Notes: generated by a model from the sequence alone, not told the origin. A stretch of DNA of 64,000 nt from an uncultured Pelagibacteraceae bacterium (GCA_902596515.1 CACJUF010000003.1:20825-84824), one strand, 5' to 3'; counted from the first letter of the stretch, positions 7,981 through 16,684 are shown. Numbers and translations are program-made.

Positions 7981-8508
7981 ATGCGATTAAAAAACACTCT
8001 AACAGAATACGGAGCTATTTCAAAAATATTTCATTGGTTAAGTGCCGCAGTATTAATAATTCAAATTCCTCTAGGTATGTATCTAGTAGACATGGATTTC
8101 AGTGAAAAAAGATTGACCATAGAAAATATTCATGTTGCAGTCGGTATAAGTATATTTTATTTAACTATACTAAGGCTTATATATAAAACTTTTAATCCAA
8201 CCCCAAACTTAAATAATAATATTTTTCCTGGGCAAAAAATAATTGCAAAATTAAATCATGTGTTTTTATATATTTCAATTTTAATGATAACAATCTCGGG
8301 TGCTCTAAAAAAATTATATAACGGTGAAGAGCTTAATATGTTTTTTTTCAATCTTGAAATTCAAGATAATTTTGAATTAGCGGAAATATTTTATGAAATT
8401 CATATCCTGGGCAATTATACACTTATCGCATTAATATCTTTACACATTTTTGCTGTTTTAATTCATAAAATATTGTTTAAGGAAAATTTGCTTAAAAGAA
8501 TTTTATAA
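7981..8508 (+). CDS. Cytochrome b561 family membrane protein
   Basis: 175 aa, with four hydrophobic spans and the family's N-terminal YGAISKIFHWL motif containing a haem-ligand His in the first span. Further His residues occur in spans two (ENIHVAVG) and four (EIHILGNYT and LHIFAVLIH). Such proteins bind two b haems and pass electrons between quinol and periplasmic acceptors. The start at 7981 directly abuts the start of the c-type cytochrome gene on the other strand, so the two are probably co-regulated and functionally linked. The 3' end overlaps the convergent methyltransferase gene by 6 bases. Confidence 0.88.
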   Translation: MRLKNTLTEYGAISKIFHWLSAAVLIIQIPLGMYLVDMDFSEKRLTIENIHVAVGISIFYLTILRLIYKTFNPTPNLNNNIFPGQKIIAKLNHVFLYISILMITISGALKKLYNGEELNMFFFNLEIQDNFELAEIFYEIHILGNYTLIALISLHIFAVLIHKILFKENLLKRIL

Positions 8509-9213
8509 AATAATACAAGTTAACTTATCTTTAAATTTCAGTTGATTTTTATAACTTAATTTAATTTCTTCAATCCCTTGGATAAGTTGTTTTTTTGATA
8601 ATGGTATTAGCGTAGAAATATATCTATTTTTAATCATATCGAGATATTTCTTTTTGCTTATTCTCACATTAAAAATAAATTTTTTTTGAATTCTTTGAGG
8701 ATATAAATTTGTAATAATTTTAAATATCTTTTTATCTCTTATAAGAGATTTATTAAGTTTTAGTTTCATTAATTTAAAAGTTGGAATTTCGTTGTTTTCT
8801 GCATCTAAAGTGAAAATTACAATTTTACCTTTTGTATTTAATATTTTTTCTAATGATTTTAATAATTTTTTTACCTTACTTAATTTTATTAAATGAATTG
8901 TTTGTTTAATCATAATTAAATCAAACTTTTGACTTTTTCTCAAAGAAAGATTTAAAATATCTGCTTTTTTAAATTTAATTCTTTTATCTCTATCTTTGTG
9001 ATTAACAATATCTATGCCTAGAGGTTTATATTTAAGTTTTAACCTTGATTTTAAAGAACCTAAAATCTTCCCTCTTCCACAACCAATATCTAAAATTTTA
9101 AAATTTGAATTAATTTTGGTATTTTTGATTAAAAAATTATTAAATGAATAAATATAATTTTGTGAAGATAACCAAGTTTTATTGTCCCAATTTTTAATGA
9201 CAACTGATGCCAT
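8503..9213 (-). CDS. Class I SAM-dependent methyltransferase
   Basis: 236 aa. Motif I DIGCGRG at 42-48 after a typical ILDIG strand marks the SAM site; the following DIVNH (acidic ribose contact) and the KFDLIMIKQ strand fit the Rossmann order. The C-terminal third is rich in Lys and Ile, without a substrate clue. Its start overlaps the DUF4396 gene by 20 bases, indicating coupling. Substrate unknown. Confidence 0.82.
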   Translation of the reverse strand: MASVVIKNWDNKTWLSSQNYIYSFNNFLIKNTKINSNFKILDIGCGRGKILGSLKSRLKLKYKPLGIDIVNHKDRDKRIKFKKADILNLSLRKSQKFDLIMIKQTIHLIKLSKVKKLLKSLEKILNTKGKIVIFTLDAENNEIPTFKLMKLKLNKSLIRDKKIFKIITNLYPQRIQKKFIFNVRISKKKYLDMIKNRYISTLIPLSKKQLIQGIEEIKLSYKNQLKFKDKLTCIIL

Positions 9214-9631
9214 ATTTTTTTAATCTCCAATAATTATATGGCCAAGGTGTTAAAAAACCTACAATAAGCATTAAAGGTACAACCCACCAGGTTAATATTG
9301 CTCCACCAGTTAAAAAGTAATCGGTTAAATTCATTGTGGTTTCCATGCTTATCATTGAAATAAAACTCATCCCCAATGCTGTTTTAAAAGCTTTATTAAA
9401 TTCCAAATTTTGACGGATTAGAATAATTGTTTCTAAAATTATACTTGTAATCAACCCATTGATAATTGCTAATATCATAATTGCTAAAACCGGGAATGGT
9501 ATTTTGGTCAATTGAAAAAATAAAATTGTTCCAAAATCTCCAATCGAACACCCAAGTAAACACCACGCAGTATTTTTAGCACTCTGTTTCCATGTGTGTG
9601 AACAAGACCAATCAAATGTAGTGGATTCCAT
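9194..9631 (-). CDS. DUF4396 membrane protein
   Basis: 145 aa with about four hydrophobic spans and the signatures of DUF4396: an N-terminal Cys/His patch (FDWSCSHTWKQSAKNTAWC), METTMNLTDYFL in the middle, and a C-terminal WPYNYWRLKKYG. Family function is not established; members are often next to copper or respiratory genes. Here the start lies 22 bases from the divergent ETHE1-like gene, and the 3' end overlaps the methyltransferase. Confidence 0.82.
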   Translation of the reverse strand: MESTTFDWSCSHTWKQSAKNTAWCLLGCSIGDFGTILFFQLTKIPFPVLAIMILAIINGLITSIILETIILIRQNLEFNKAFKTALGMSFISMISMETTMNLTDYFLTGGAILTWWVVPLMLIVGFLTPWPYNYWRLKKYGISCH

Positions 9632-9653
9632 TCTTATATGATAATGTTTAGTT

Positions 9654-10334
9654 ATGATTTTTAAACAACTATTTGATCAAAAATCTAGCACATACACATA
9701 CTTAATTGCCTCATCTAAAGGAAGAGAAGCTTTGATAATTGATCCAGTTTTAGAAAACGTAAGTGATTACATAATTTTATTAAAAGAATTAGATTTAAGA
9801 TTAGTAAAAGTAATTGACACACATATACACGCTGATCATGTAACGGGTGCTTCAAAATTAAAAGACATTACGAAATGCTCCACAATAATGGGCGATCATA
9901 CTCCGGCTGATGCTGTTGAAATTAAAGTAAAAGATGATGAATTTATAAATTTAGAAAATTTAAGAATTAAAGCAATGTATACCCCGGGTCATACTTCAGA
10001 TAGTTATAGTTTTTTGATGGATAATTATCTTTTTTCTGGTGACACATTGCTGATAAATGGAACAGGTCGAACTGATTTTCAAAATGGAGATTCGAAAGAT
10101 GCATATAACTCAATTTTTAATAAACTATTAAAACTTCCTGATGAAACTTTTTTATACCCTGCTCACGATTATAAAGGAGAGAAAATGAGTACTATTGGTA
10201 AAGAAAAAAAACAAAATCCAAGATTACAGGTTAGTAGTGTAGATGAATATGTTGAGTTAATGAACAATCTAAAACTAAAAAAACCCACTGAAATTGATTT
10301 TAATGTTGCAAAAAATATTAATTTAGGTGCTTAA
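9654..10334 (+). CDS. ETHE1-like metallo-beta-lactamase-fold hydrolase (probable persulfide dioxygenase)
   Basis: 226 aa. The metal motif THIHADH (His57, His59, Asp61, His62) is followed by His113 (PGHTSD), Asp130 (SGDTLLI) and His171 (YPAHDYKG). The INGTGRTDF segment and N-terminal FDQKSSTYTYLIA are typical of ETHE1/Blh-type enzymes, which oxidise glutathione persulfide to sulfite with iron. Rhodanese fusion is absent. The convergent thioredoxin-like gene ends two bases away. Sulfur role is a family inference; a glyoxalase II-like activity is less likely given the motif set. Confidence 0.85.
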   Translation: MIFKQLFDQKSSTYTYLIASSKGREALIIDPVLENVSDYIILLKELDLRLVKVIDTHIHADHVTGASKLKDITKCSTIMGDHTPADAVEIKVKDDEFINLENLRIKAMYTPGHTSDSYSFLMDNYLFSGDTLLINGTGRTDFQNGDSKDAYNSIFNKLLKLPDETFLYPAHDYKGEKMSTIGKEKKQNPRLQVSSVDEYVELMNNLKLKKPTEIDFNVAKNINLGA

Positions 10335-10335
10335 T

Positions 10336-10725
10336 TTAAATTGAGGCTTTTAATGCTTCGTAAATTAAATCTTCGGTTGTTTCACCAATACTTCTATAAA
10401 CTTCTTGATTACCTTTAAAAATTATTAATGTTGTTTGATATTGTACATCAAAAAAATTAGAGATTTCCTTTTTAGTCACATCAAATGAAAAATATTCAAT
10501 ATTATCAAATTTAATGTCTAATAATTCACCTTTATTTTTTGCATTCTGAAGGATTTTCATTTGACCAGCACATGATGGGCAATATTTTATCCAAGAACTG
10601 ATTACTACAATTTTTCCATCTGATTGGGCTTTATCAAACAACTCTTTCTTAAAAGTTGTTTCTTTTTCCATTGCATTTGCACTTAATGAAAATAGAAAGA
10701 AAATTGATATTAATATTTTTTTCAT
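10336..10725 (-). CDS. Exported thioredoxin-like protein
   Basis: 129 aa with a signal peptide (residues 1-18, ending SANA). After cleavage there is a thioredoxin-fold domain with the redox motif CPSC at 49-52 preceded by ISSWIKY. The protein is short and likely periplasmic. It is six bases downstream of azlD and thus the last gene of the iron-transport operon by position. It may keep periplasmic thiols or a cytochrome precursor reduced; the link with iron uptake is only positional. Confidence 0.8.
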   Translation of the reverse strand: MKKILISIFFLFSLSANAMEKETTFKKELFDKAQSDGKIVVISSWIKYCPSCAGQMKILQNAKNKGELLDIKFDNIEYFSFDVTKKEISNFFDVQYQTTLIIFKGNQEVYRSIGETTEDLIYEALKASI

Positions 10726-10731
10726 AATTTT

Positions 10732-11046
10732 TTATACCATAAAAATTAAAAACCAATAAGAAGCTAGCCCTGAGATAATTGTCGCAATAATATTTTGACT
10801 TATTATTCCAATTAACATTGCAATTATTGCTGCCATTATCTTTGGATTGTTTTCTAATTGGAAATCTCCAGAGTTATCCAAAAAAATAGCAGGAAATATA
10901 ATTGCAGGAAAAATTGCTGAAGGCACAAAAGAGAGAATTTCTCTTATTCTATCATTGAACATTTCTTTCTTTAATAATGCTATCATTGAAAACCTTGTCA
11001 AAAAAGTTATCAAACCACAGTATATAATTAATAGCCAGTTACTCAT
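10732..11046 (-). CDS. azlD: AzlD-family branched-chain amino acid exporter subunit
   Basis: 104 aa with about three hydrophobic spans, the usual size of AzlD. The SFVPSAIFPAIIFPAIFLD region is characteristic. It overlaps azlC by 8 bases, as in most azlCD pairs, and together they form a branched-chain amino acid exporter. Located at the distal end of the Fur-controlled iron operon. Confidence 0.85.
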   Translation of the reverse strand: MSNWLLIIYCGLITFLTRFSMIALLKKEMFNDRIREILSFVPSAIFPAIIFPAIFLDNSGDFQLENNPKIMAAIIAMLIGIISQNIIATIISGLASYWFLIFMV

Positions 11047-11734
11047 TTTTTTTATTCAACTTAGTTAAAATTGCTGCTGTCAGTAAAGCAGTTACTCCAG
11101 CGACAATTACATATGCTTTATAAGGAACATAATTAAATCCAAACGTTGCCACTAACCCTGAAATAATTATCACAATCACATTTATCAATTTTCTAAAATC
11201 GTTAACCAATAATGCCAAAAAAGTTAAAGGCACTGCAAAACTTAAACCTAGTTTTTCAGGAATAAAAGCTCCCAAAACAATTCCTAAAAAAGTGGTTGTC
11301 TGCCAAATAACCCAACAAGTAATACCACCACCGAATAAATGAAAATATTTATTTTTATCTTTATTTTTTTTAAAATACTCATTTGATCTTGCAAAAGCTT
11401 GGTCAACTAAAAAATATGAGATTATAATTTTCCAAATAAGTTTTAAATCTGATAAATGTTCTGAAACAACAGCTCCATACAAAAGATGTCTTGAGTTCAC
11501 TGCTCCAACTGAACTTATTATAACTAAAGATGAGGCGCCTCCTGAAAATAATTGCAGTAAAACAATTTGTGAAGCACCACCAAAGACTATTAATGACATT
11601 CCCATTGTTTCTATTGGGCTAAATCCAATATCGATTGAAAGAACCCCAAATATTAAACCAAATGGAACAACTGGAATCATCAGTGGGCTAACATCAAAAA
11701 TACCCTTTAAAAAAACTCTAAATTTATTGTTCAT
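11039..11734 (-). CDS. azlC: AzlC-family branched-chain amino acid permease
   Basis: 231 aa, with six or so hydrophobic spans. Family motifs include MIPVVPFGLIFG near the N-terminus, FGGASQIVLLQL, and NSRHLLYGAVVSEHL. It partners with the overlapping azlD. The 15-base gap to the upstream ferric ABC ATPase gene suggests co-transcription. Known AzlCD proteins export branched-chain amino acids; other substrates are possible. Confidence 0.88.
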   Translation of the reverse strand: MNNKFRVFLKGIFDVSPLMIPVVPFGLIFGVLSIDIGFSPIETMGMSLIVFGGASQIVLLQLFSGGASSLVIISSVGAVNSRHLLYGAVVSEHLSDLKLIWKIIISYFLVDQAFARSNEYFKKNKDKNKYFHLFGGGITCWVIWQTTTFLGIVLGAFIPEKLGLSFAVPLTFLALLVNDFRKLINVIVIIISGLVATFGFNYVPYKAYVIVAGVTALLTAAILTKLNKKNE

Positions 11735-11749
11735 TTTAGAGAGTTTTTA

Positions 11750-12811
11750 TTAGAAGCAAACAATATGATCAATATGAATTGGTCTTTTTATGCCAAATTT
11801 TTCATTCTCCTCGTGTTGGTGAATATGATGAGAGTGAACAAAAACTGGAATTAATAAATTACTAGGCGTTTTAAGAGTGTAGATAAAATTTGTGCCCCTA
11901 AACTTTCTATCTATAACTTCAAACTTTAAATTACTTTGGTCATCATGATGCAAGTCCTCTGGTTGAACCAAAAGTTTTACTTTTGATCCTATTGGAAAAG
12001 GTTTATTAAAATTACCCGTAATTGTTCCAAGATCTTTATTTTCTAAACTTTTAGGACTTGTAACCTCTGCAGGAATAAGAATGCCTCTATTCAAAAAATT
12101 AACTACTTCTATTGAGTTTGGTAAATGATAAACGTTATATGGATCATCAAATTGTTTAAGTTCTTGATTTAAAATAATTCCACATTTTGATCCTAAATAA
12201 AATGCTTCATAAGAGTCATGTGTCACAATTATTGTTGAAATTTTTAATTTATAAAGAATTTTTTTTAGTCTAACTTGAATTTCTTCTTTAAAACTTTGAT
12301 CAACATTCGATAAAGGCTCATCTAATAATAACAAATCTGGTCGTGTCATTAAAGATCTTGCTAATGAAGCTCGTTGTGCTTCACCAGCACTTATCTCATG
12401 TGGGTATTTGTTGAGAATATGAGATATATCTAATAAATCGATAATCTCTTTTACATCAATTTTTTTTTCAATTTTTTCTTTATTTTTCTCTGAACCTAAT
12501 AAAATATTTTTTTGAACATCATAATGTGGAAATAAACTATTATCTTGAAAAGCGAGAGATACATTTCTATTTTCAGGTTCAATATTAATTTTTTCTGATG
12601 AAAGAACTTTTCCATTTAATTCTATTGAACCTTTTTTTATTCTTTCTAAGCCAGCGATCGTTCTAAGTATGGTAGTTTTTCCAATACCAGATGGGCCCAA
12701 AAGGCAAATTACATCACCTTCATTCTCAATTGAAAAAGAAACATTTTTAACTTTAGTTTTTCCATCAATATTAAAATCAACATTTTTTATTTCAAAAAAA
12801 TTTTTACTCAT
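11750..12811 (-). CDS. fbpC: Ferric iron ABC transporter ATP-binding protein
   Basis: 353 aa, the length of FbpC/PotA-type ATPases. Walker A GPSGIGKTT at 39-47 and Walker B LLLLDEPLSNVD are intact; the signature is ISAGEAQRASLARS rather than LSGGQ, a noted variant. A C-terminal regulatory TOBE-like region follows from about residue 240. It overlaps the permease gene by 8 bases. The final residues include many His (HDD, HSHHIHQHEE), which could bind metal; that is an inference. Confidence 0.9.
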   Translation of the reverse strand: MSKNFFEIKNVDFNIDGKTKVKNVSFSIENEGDVICLLGPSGIGKTTILRTIAGLERIKKGSIELNGKVLSSEKINIEPENRNVSLAFQDNSLFPHYDVQKNILLGSEKNKEKIEKKIDVKEIIDLLDISHILNKYPHEISAGEAQRASLARSLMTRPDLLLLDEPLSNVDQSFKEEIQVRLKKILYKLKISTIIVTHDSYEAFYLGSKCGIILNQELKQFDDPYNVYHLPNSIEVVNFLNRGILIPAEVTSPKSLENKDLGTITGNFNKPFPIGSKVKLLVQPEDLHHDDQSNLKFEVIDRKFRGTNFIYTLKTPSNLLIPVFVHSHHIHQHEENEKFGIKRPIHIDHIVCF

Positions 12812-14423
12812 TATTATCTCTTAATATATATTTAGATGTAATTATAATGAAAGAAGTTGCAATTAAAATTAAAAATAATGATGGGGCTGCAGCAGCCTCT
12901 AATAAATCTTCGGATGCGGATATATAAGCTGTAGTTGCAAAAGTCTCAAAATTAAAAGGTCTCAAGATTAAAGTAATAGGTAATTCCCTTATAATCTCTA
13001 AAGAAATCAATATACAAACAAATAATAAAGAGTTTCTCAAGAAGGGTATATGAATATTCATAAATGTTTTTCGTTTTGAATAACCTAATAAATAAGAACT
13101 TTCGTCGACTGAGATATTAATTTTTTCATATCCAGATTTAATTCCATTAAAGGCCAAAGAATAAAATCTCACAAAATACACGAGAACTAATCCTAAAATA
13201 GAGCCAATAAATATTTTCTTGATAGAAAATAATCCTAGATTTTTAACAACACTCTCGTCGAACCAAGCTATGAAAGTTATAAATGCGACTGCTAAAATTA
13301 CACCAGGTATTGCATATCCTGAAATTGATAAAGTTGATAAAATATTTAAAGTTTTATTTTTTGTAACTCTATTTCCATAGTTTGAGATTAAAGAAAACAT
13401 TATCAATACAAAGCTTGATAAAATAACTAAATAAAGTGTATTACTCAAAAGATTAATAATTTGTAGATCAAATAAATTTTCTGGAAATTTAATTGTCCAA
13501 TACAACATTTGACTTAAAGGAAATAAAAAACTTAAAAAGAAAACAAGAAAACAAAAAAGGAAGGCAGCTATTGATTTGGTTCCCTTAAGTTGTAACTTCT
13601 GTTTTTGTTTAAAACCTCCTTTTGAATTAAAGTGATATTTCGCATTATTTCTTGATAAATTTTCTAATATAAACAAGGCAAATATGAACAATAATAAGAA
13701 GAATGATAACTGATTTGCAAAAGCAAGGTCATCAAATGTTATCCATGAATTATATATTCCTGTAGTAAGTGTATTTATTGAAAAAAAATCTACTGCCCCA
13801 AATTCTGCTAGTGTTTCCATTGCAACTAAAGATAAGCCAGCAACTATTGCTGGTCGTGCTGCAGGAAGAATAATTGAATATAATGTTTTAAAATTTGTAA
13901 AACCCAAGTTTTTACCTAGGTCAATGAAGTTTTGTGATTGATATAAAAACGAAGCTCTAGCTAAAATATATACGTATGCAAATAATGAAAAAGAAAGAGA
14001 TAGTATGACTCCAATCATTCCATCAAATTTTGGAATATATAAATTATAATTTTTATCTCCAAATAAGTTTTTTAAAATAGAATATGCTGTACCGTAATTT
14101 TCAAAAAAGGCTGTTAATGAATAAGCATAAATATATGGAGGAACTGCAAATGATAGTATCAATGCCCATTTAAAAAAATTACTTAATGGAAATTCATAAA
14201 AAGATACCAAGTATGCAGTTCCAGTTCCAATCAAAAAAGTTAATAATAGAACACTTATCAATAAAATTATGGAGTTAGAAATATACTCAAATAAAAAAGT
14301 ATCTCTTAAAATTCCATAGTAATTTGATGTGGATTCAAAAAAACTTAAAAATACAGTTAGAATTGGAATAATAACAAAAATAGAAATGAAAAGAGAAGAT
14401 ATATACCAAAAATTTATTCTCAT
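12804..14423 (-). CDS. fbpB: Ferric iron ABC transporter permease (two-domain)
   Basis: 539 aa with about twelve hydrophobic spans in two homologous halves, as in FbpB. Each half carries an EAA-like loop: YSIILPAARPAIVAGLSLV near residue 180, and MNIHIPFLRNSLLFVC near 455. The upstream gap includes a strong hairpin and a GGCGG ribosome site. It moves iron delivered by the binding protein across the inner membrane, powered by the ATPase encoded next. Confidence 0.9.
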   Translation of the reverse strand: MRINFWYISSLFISIFVIIPILTVFLSFFESTSNYYGILRDTFLFEYISNSIILLISVLLLTFLIGTGTAYLVSFYEFPLSNFFKWALILSFAVPPYIYAYSLTAFFENYGTAYSILKNLFGDKNYNLYIPKFDGMIGVILSLSFSLFAYVYILARASFLYQSQNFIDLGKNLGFTNFKTLYSIILPAARPAIVAGLSLVAMETLAEFGAVDFFSINTLTTGIYNSWITFDDLAFANQLSFFLLLFIFALFILENLSRNNAKYHFNSKGGFKQKQKLQLKGTKSIAAFLFCFLVFFLSFLFPLSQMLYWTIKFPENLFDLQIINLLSNTLYLVILSSFVLIMFSLISNYGNRVTKNKTLNILSTLSISGYAIPGVILAVAFITFIAWFDESVVKNLGLFSIKKIFIGSILGLVLVYFVRFYSLAFNGIKSGYEKINISVDESSYLLGYSKRKTFMNIHIPFLRNSLLFVCILISLEIIRELPITLILRPFNFETFATTAYISASEDLLEAAAAPSLFLILIATSFIIITSKYILRDNNE

Positions 14424-14459
14424 AATTTATATTCCGCCTTATAAATATGGAAAGTATTT

Positions 14460-14489
14460 GTGTCCACACTTTAAAAAAAGCGTGGACAC
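14460..14489 (-). promoter_or_regulatory. Intercistronic hairpin before fbpB
   Basis: A 13-bp stem with a four-base loop (arms 14477-14489 and 14460-14472) lies between the small Cys-protein gene and fbpB. The one non-Watson-Crick position is G-U when read on the minus strand but A-C on the plus strand, so it suits the operon mRNA. No T-run follows, which argues for an mRNA stability or attenuation element rather than a full terminator. Confidence 0.65.
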
Positions 14490-14500
14490 CCAGAAAAAAA

Positions 14501-14674
14501 TCAAAAATCAAATACTTTTAGGATATGCGGAACCTCCCTAGTTTTAATTTCTGAAATTTTTCTATCATTTATTCTTTTATCGATTTTTTTACATTCCAAA
14601 TAACATGGAGTGCATCCCTTTGAGGATTTATTAAAATCAATATCCGAAATAAATTTCTTTTTATTTTTCGCCAT
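14501..14674 (-). CDS. Small cysteine-motif protein in the iron operon, 57 aa
   Basis: ATG at 14674 starts one base after the fbpA stop codon, and 57 codons follow to TGA. The product is basic and soluble, with Cys at 21, 24 and 28 in CTPCYLEC. A CxxCxxxC spacing is compatible with metal or Fe-S binding. Placement between the binding-protein and permease genes of an iron-regulated operon, and the tight coupling, suggest a role in iron handling, but that is inference. No family recognised. Confidence 0.6.
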   Translation of the reverse strand: MAKNKKKFISDIDFNKSSKGCTPCYLECKKIDKRINDRKISEIKTREVPHILKVFDF

Positions 14675-14675
14675 T

Positions 14676-15704
14676 TTACTTCCAGCCAGCAGCTGTCATT
14701 ACTTCTAAAGCATCTGCTTGTTTAGCTCCATAACTAGAAACTTTTGTTTTAAGATCTTGTTTAAAATCTAAACCAATATTGTTTACCACTAACGGATTTG
14801 CTGAAACATTATCAATCATTGGAAACTCAAAGGTATTATTTACAAAATGTTCTTGAGACTCTGGTGTTAATAAAAACTCTACAAGTTTAATGGCATTAGT
14901 TTTATTAGGAGCATTTTTTACTAATGCTGCACAACTAATATTCATATGAGTTCCTCTATCACCTTGATTAGGAAAAAAAGCTTTAACTTTTTTTGCAGCT
15001 TCTTGTTGTTCGGGACCCTTTTTACCAGACAACATTAATGCAAGATAGTAAGTGTTGGCTACGGCAATGTCAGCTTCGCCAGCTGCAACTGCCATTATTT
15101 GTGCTCTATCATTTCCTTTAGGCGTCCTAGCCATATTAGACACAACTCCTTTCGCCCATTCAGATGTTGCTTTTTTTCCATTATTTTTAACTAATGAAGC
15201 TACAAGTGATTTATTATAGATATTGTTGGATGCTCTTATAACTAGTCTACCTTTCCATTTTGGATCAGCTAGACTTTCGTAAGTTAAACCAGATAGCTCA
15301 GCTCCAGAAACTCTCTCAGGTGAATAATAAACTATTCTTGCTCTTTTTGCGATTCCAGTCCAATGGCTTGTTCTAAAATTTGCTGGCACTGCTGCTTTAA
15401 TAGCTGCAGATGTTAAACCAGATTGAGTCATTCCCTTTGATTTAAATACTCCACATCTTCCTGCGTCAGCAGTAATGTAAAGGTCTGCGGAAGAGTCGAC
15501 ACCCTCTTCTATCATTCTTTTTTCAAGTGCGCCTGCCTTACCATTTATCAAGTTAACCTTAATTCCTGTTTTATTTGTAAACTTGTTATAAAGTTCAGCG
15601 TCAGCCTTATAATGTCTTGCGTTAAAAACATTTACCTCATTTGCCATCACAACTGATGAGGTAAATAAAGATGCTATCAATGCAAAAATTGATATATTTC
15701 TCAT
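14676..15704 (-). CDS. fbpA: Ferric iron ABC transporter substrate-binding protein
   Basis: 342 aa when started at the ATG at 15704, which has GGAGAAAT ahead of it; an upstream in-frame ATG at 15725 would add seven residues that cover the ribosome site and is less likely. Signal peptide to about residue 22 (SSVVMA). Mature protein begins with NVFNARHYKADAELY, typical of the FbpA/FutA/AfuA class of periplasmic Fe(III)-binding proteins, and the Tyr pair of the iron site is plausible at ANTYYLAL. Fur boxes precede it. Confidence 0.92.
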   Translation of the reverse strand: MRNISIFALIASLFTSSVVMANEVNVFNARHYKADAELYNKFTNKTGIKVNLINGKAGALEKRMIEEGVDSSADLYITADAGRCGVFKSKGMTQSGLTSAAIKAAVPANFRTSHWTGIAKRARIVYYSPERVSGAELSGLTYESLADPKWKGRLVIRASNNIYNKSLVASLVKNNGKKATSEWAKGVVSNMARTPKGNDRAQIMAVAAGEADIAVANTYYLALMLSGKKGPEQQEAAKKVKAFFPNQGDRGTHMNISCAALVKNAPNKTNAIKLVEFLLTPESQEHFVNNTFEFPMIDNVSANPLVVNNIGLDFKQDLKTKVSSYGAKQADALEVMTAAGWK

Positions 15705-15733
15705 TATTTCTCCATTCTTCCGCATGATTTAAT

Positions 15734-15770
15734 TGAGAATGAGAACTATTCTCATTGAGAATGATTATCA
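15734..15770 (-). promoter_or_regulatory. Overlapping Fur-box-like sites
   Basis: Two adjacent 7-1-7 inverted repeats resemble the Fur consensus: TGAGAACTATTCTCA at 15740-15754 and TGAGAATGATTATCA at 15756-15770, with a further TGAGAAT at 15734-15740. They lie 30-66 bases before the fbpA start, between it and the end of the LysR gene. The cognate regulator (Fur or a relative) is not in the window. Iron repression of the whole fbp-azl run is inferred. Confidence 0.85.
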
Positions 15771-15793
15771 ATCGCAAAGATGTCGCAGGCTAA

Positions 15794-16684
15794 CTAAGAC
15801 TTCCAGTCGCCTATTTTGCTGAACAAAAAGTTCCTAAAAGCCTGAACTCTGGCTGTGTTTTTTAAAGATTGTGGATAAACGAAGTGTGCCTCTGTGATTG
15901 GTCCTTCAGATTTAGGTAAAACTTTAATAATATTGGTCGAATTACTTACTAAATATTCAGGCAGTGCTGCTAAACCTACTCCAGACTCCACTGCTAGTAA
16001 AAGTCCCATAACACTATTTACCTTCATTATAGGTTTTCTTTTTTTTCCGTCATGCATCCCTAACTTTAATGCCCACTCTGGATTATAAACTGGAGAAGGT
16101 GCTCCTTTGCCAAATGATATAAATTTGTGTTTATTTAAGTCACTCACAGTTTTTGGCATACCATATTTTTCTAAATATTTGTTAGACCCATAAATATAAT
16201 ATTTTAGATCTATAAGCTTTTTTTGAATATAATTTAATTGTTTAGGTCTTCTCATAAAAATACCAATATCTGCTTGTCTTGTACTTAAGTCCAGCTCCTT
16301 ATCCTCAAAAATCAACTCAATTTCAACCTCGGGATTTAACCGCATAAATTCCTCAATTCTAGGTGTTAACCAATGAGTTCCAAAACTTCTAACTGTTGTA
16401 ATTGTCAATTTTCCTGTTGGTTTATTTTTTTGATCTCCTAGTGAAGTTTCCACTTCTTTGAGTTTACTTATAACTTCGTGTGCAGTCTTAAATACATACT
16501 CTCCATTTTCGGTGAGCGTAAGACCTCTTGCGTGTCTCTCAAATAATTGAACTTTTAAGTCTTGTTCCAAAGATTGAATTTGTCTACTTATTGCTGATTG
16601 ACTAAGATTTAAATTTATAGTTGCATTAGTAAAACTTCCTGCTTCTGCAACTGCATGAAAAATTTTAAGTTTATCCCAGTCCAT
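15794..16684 (-). CDS. LysR-family transcriptional regulator
   Basis: 296 aa, normal length. Residues 1-62 form the winged HTH (KIFHAVAEAGSFTNAT, NLSQSAISRQIQSLE), and the rest is the periplasmic-binding-like co-inducer domain from about 88. The ATG shares one base with the stop of the acuI-like gene, so it is the last gene of a folE-acuI-lysR run rather than divergent from its target. Ligand unknown; control of acuI is a guess from adjacency. Confidence 0.9.
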   Translation of the reverse strand: MDWDKLKIFHAVAEAGSFTNATINLNLSQSAISRQIQSLEQDLKVQLFERHARGLTLTENGEYVFKTAHEVISKLKEVETSLGDQKNKPTGKLTITTVRSFGTHWLTPRIEEFMRLNPEVEIELIFEDKELDLSTRQADIGIFMRRPKQLNYIQKKLIDLKYYIYGSNKYLEKYGMPKTVSDLNKHKFISFGKGAPSPVYNPEWALKLGMHDGKKRKPIMKVNSVMGLLLAVESGVGLAALPEYLVSNSTNIIKVLPKSEGPITEAHFVYPQSLKNTARVQAFRNFLFSKIGDWKS

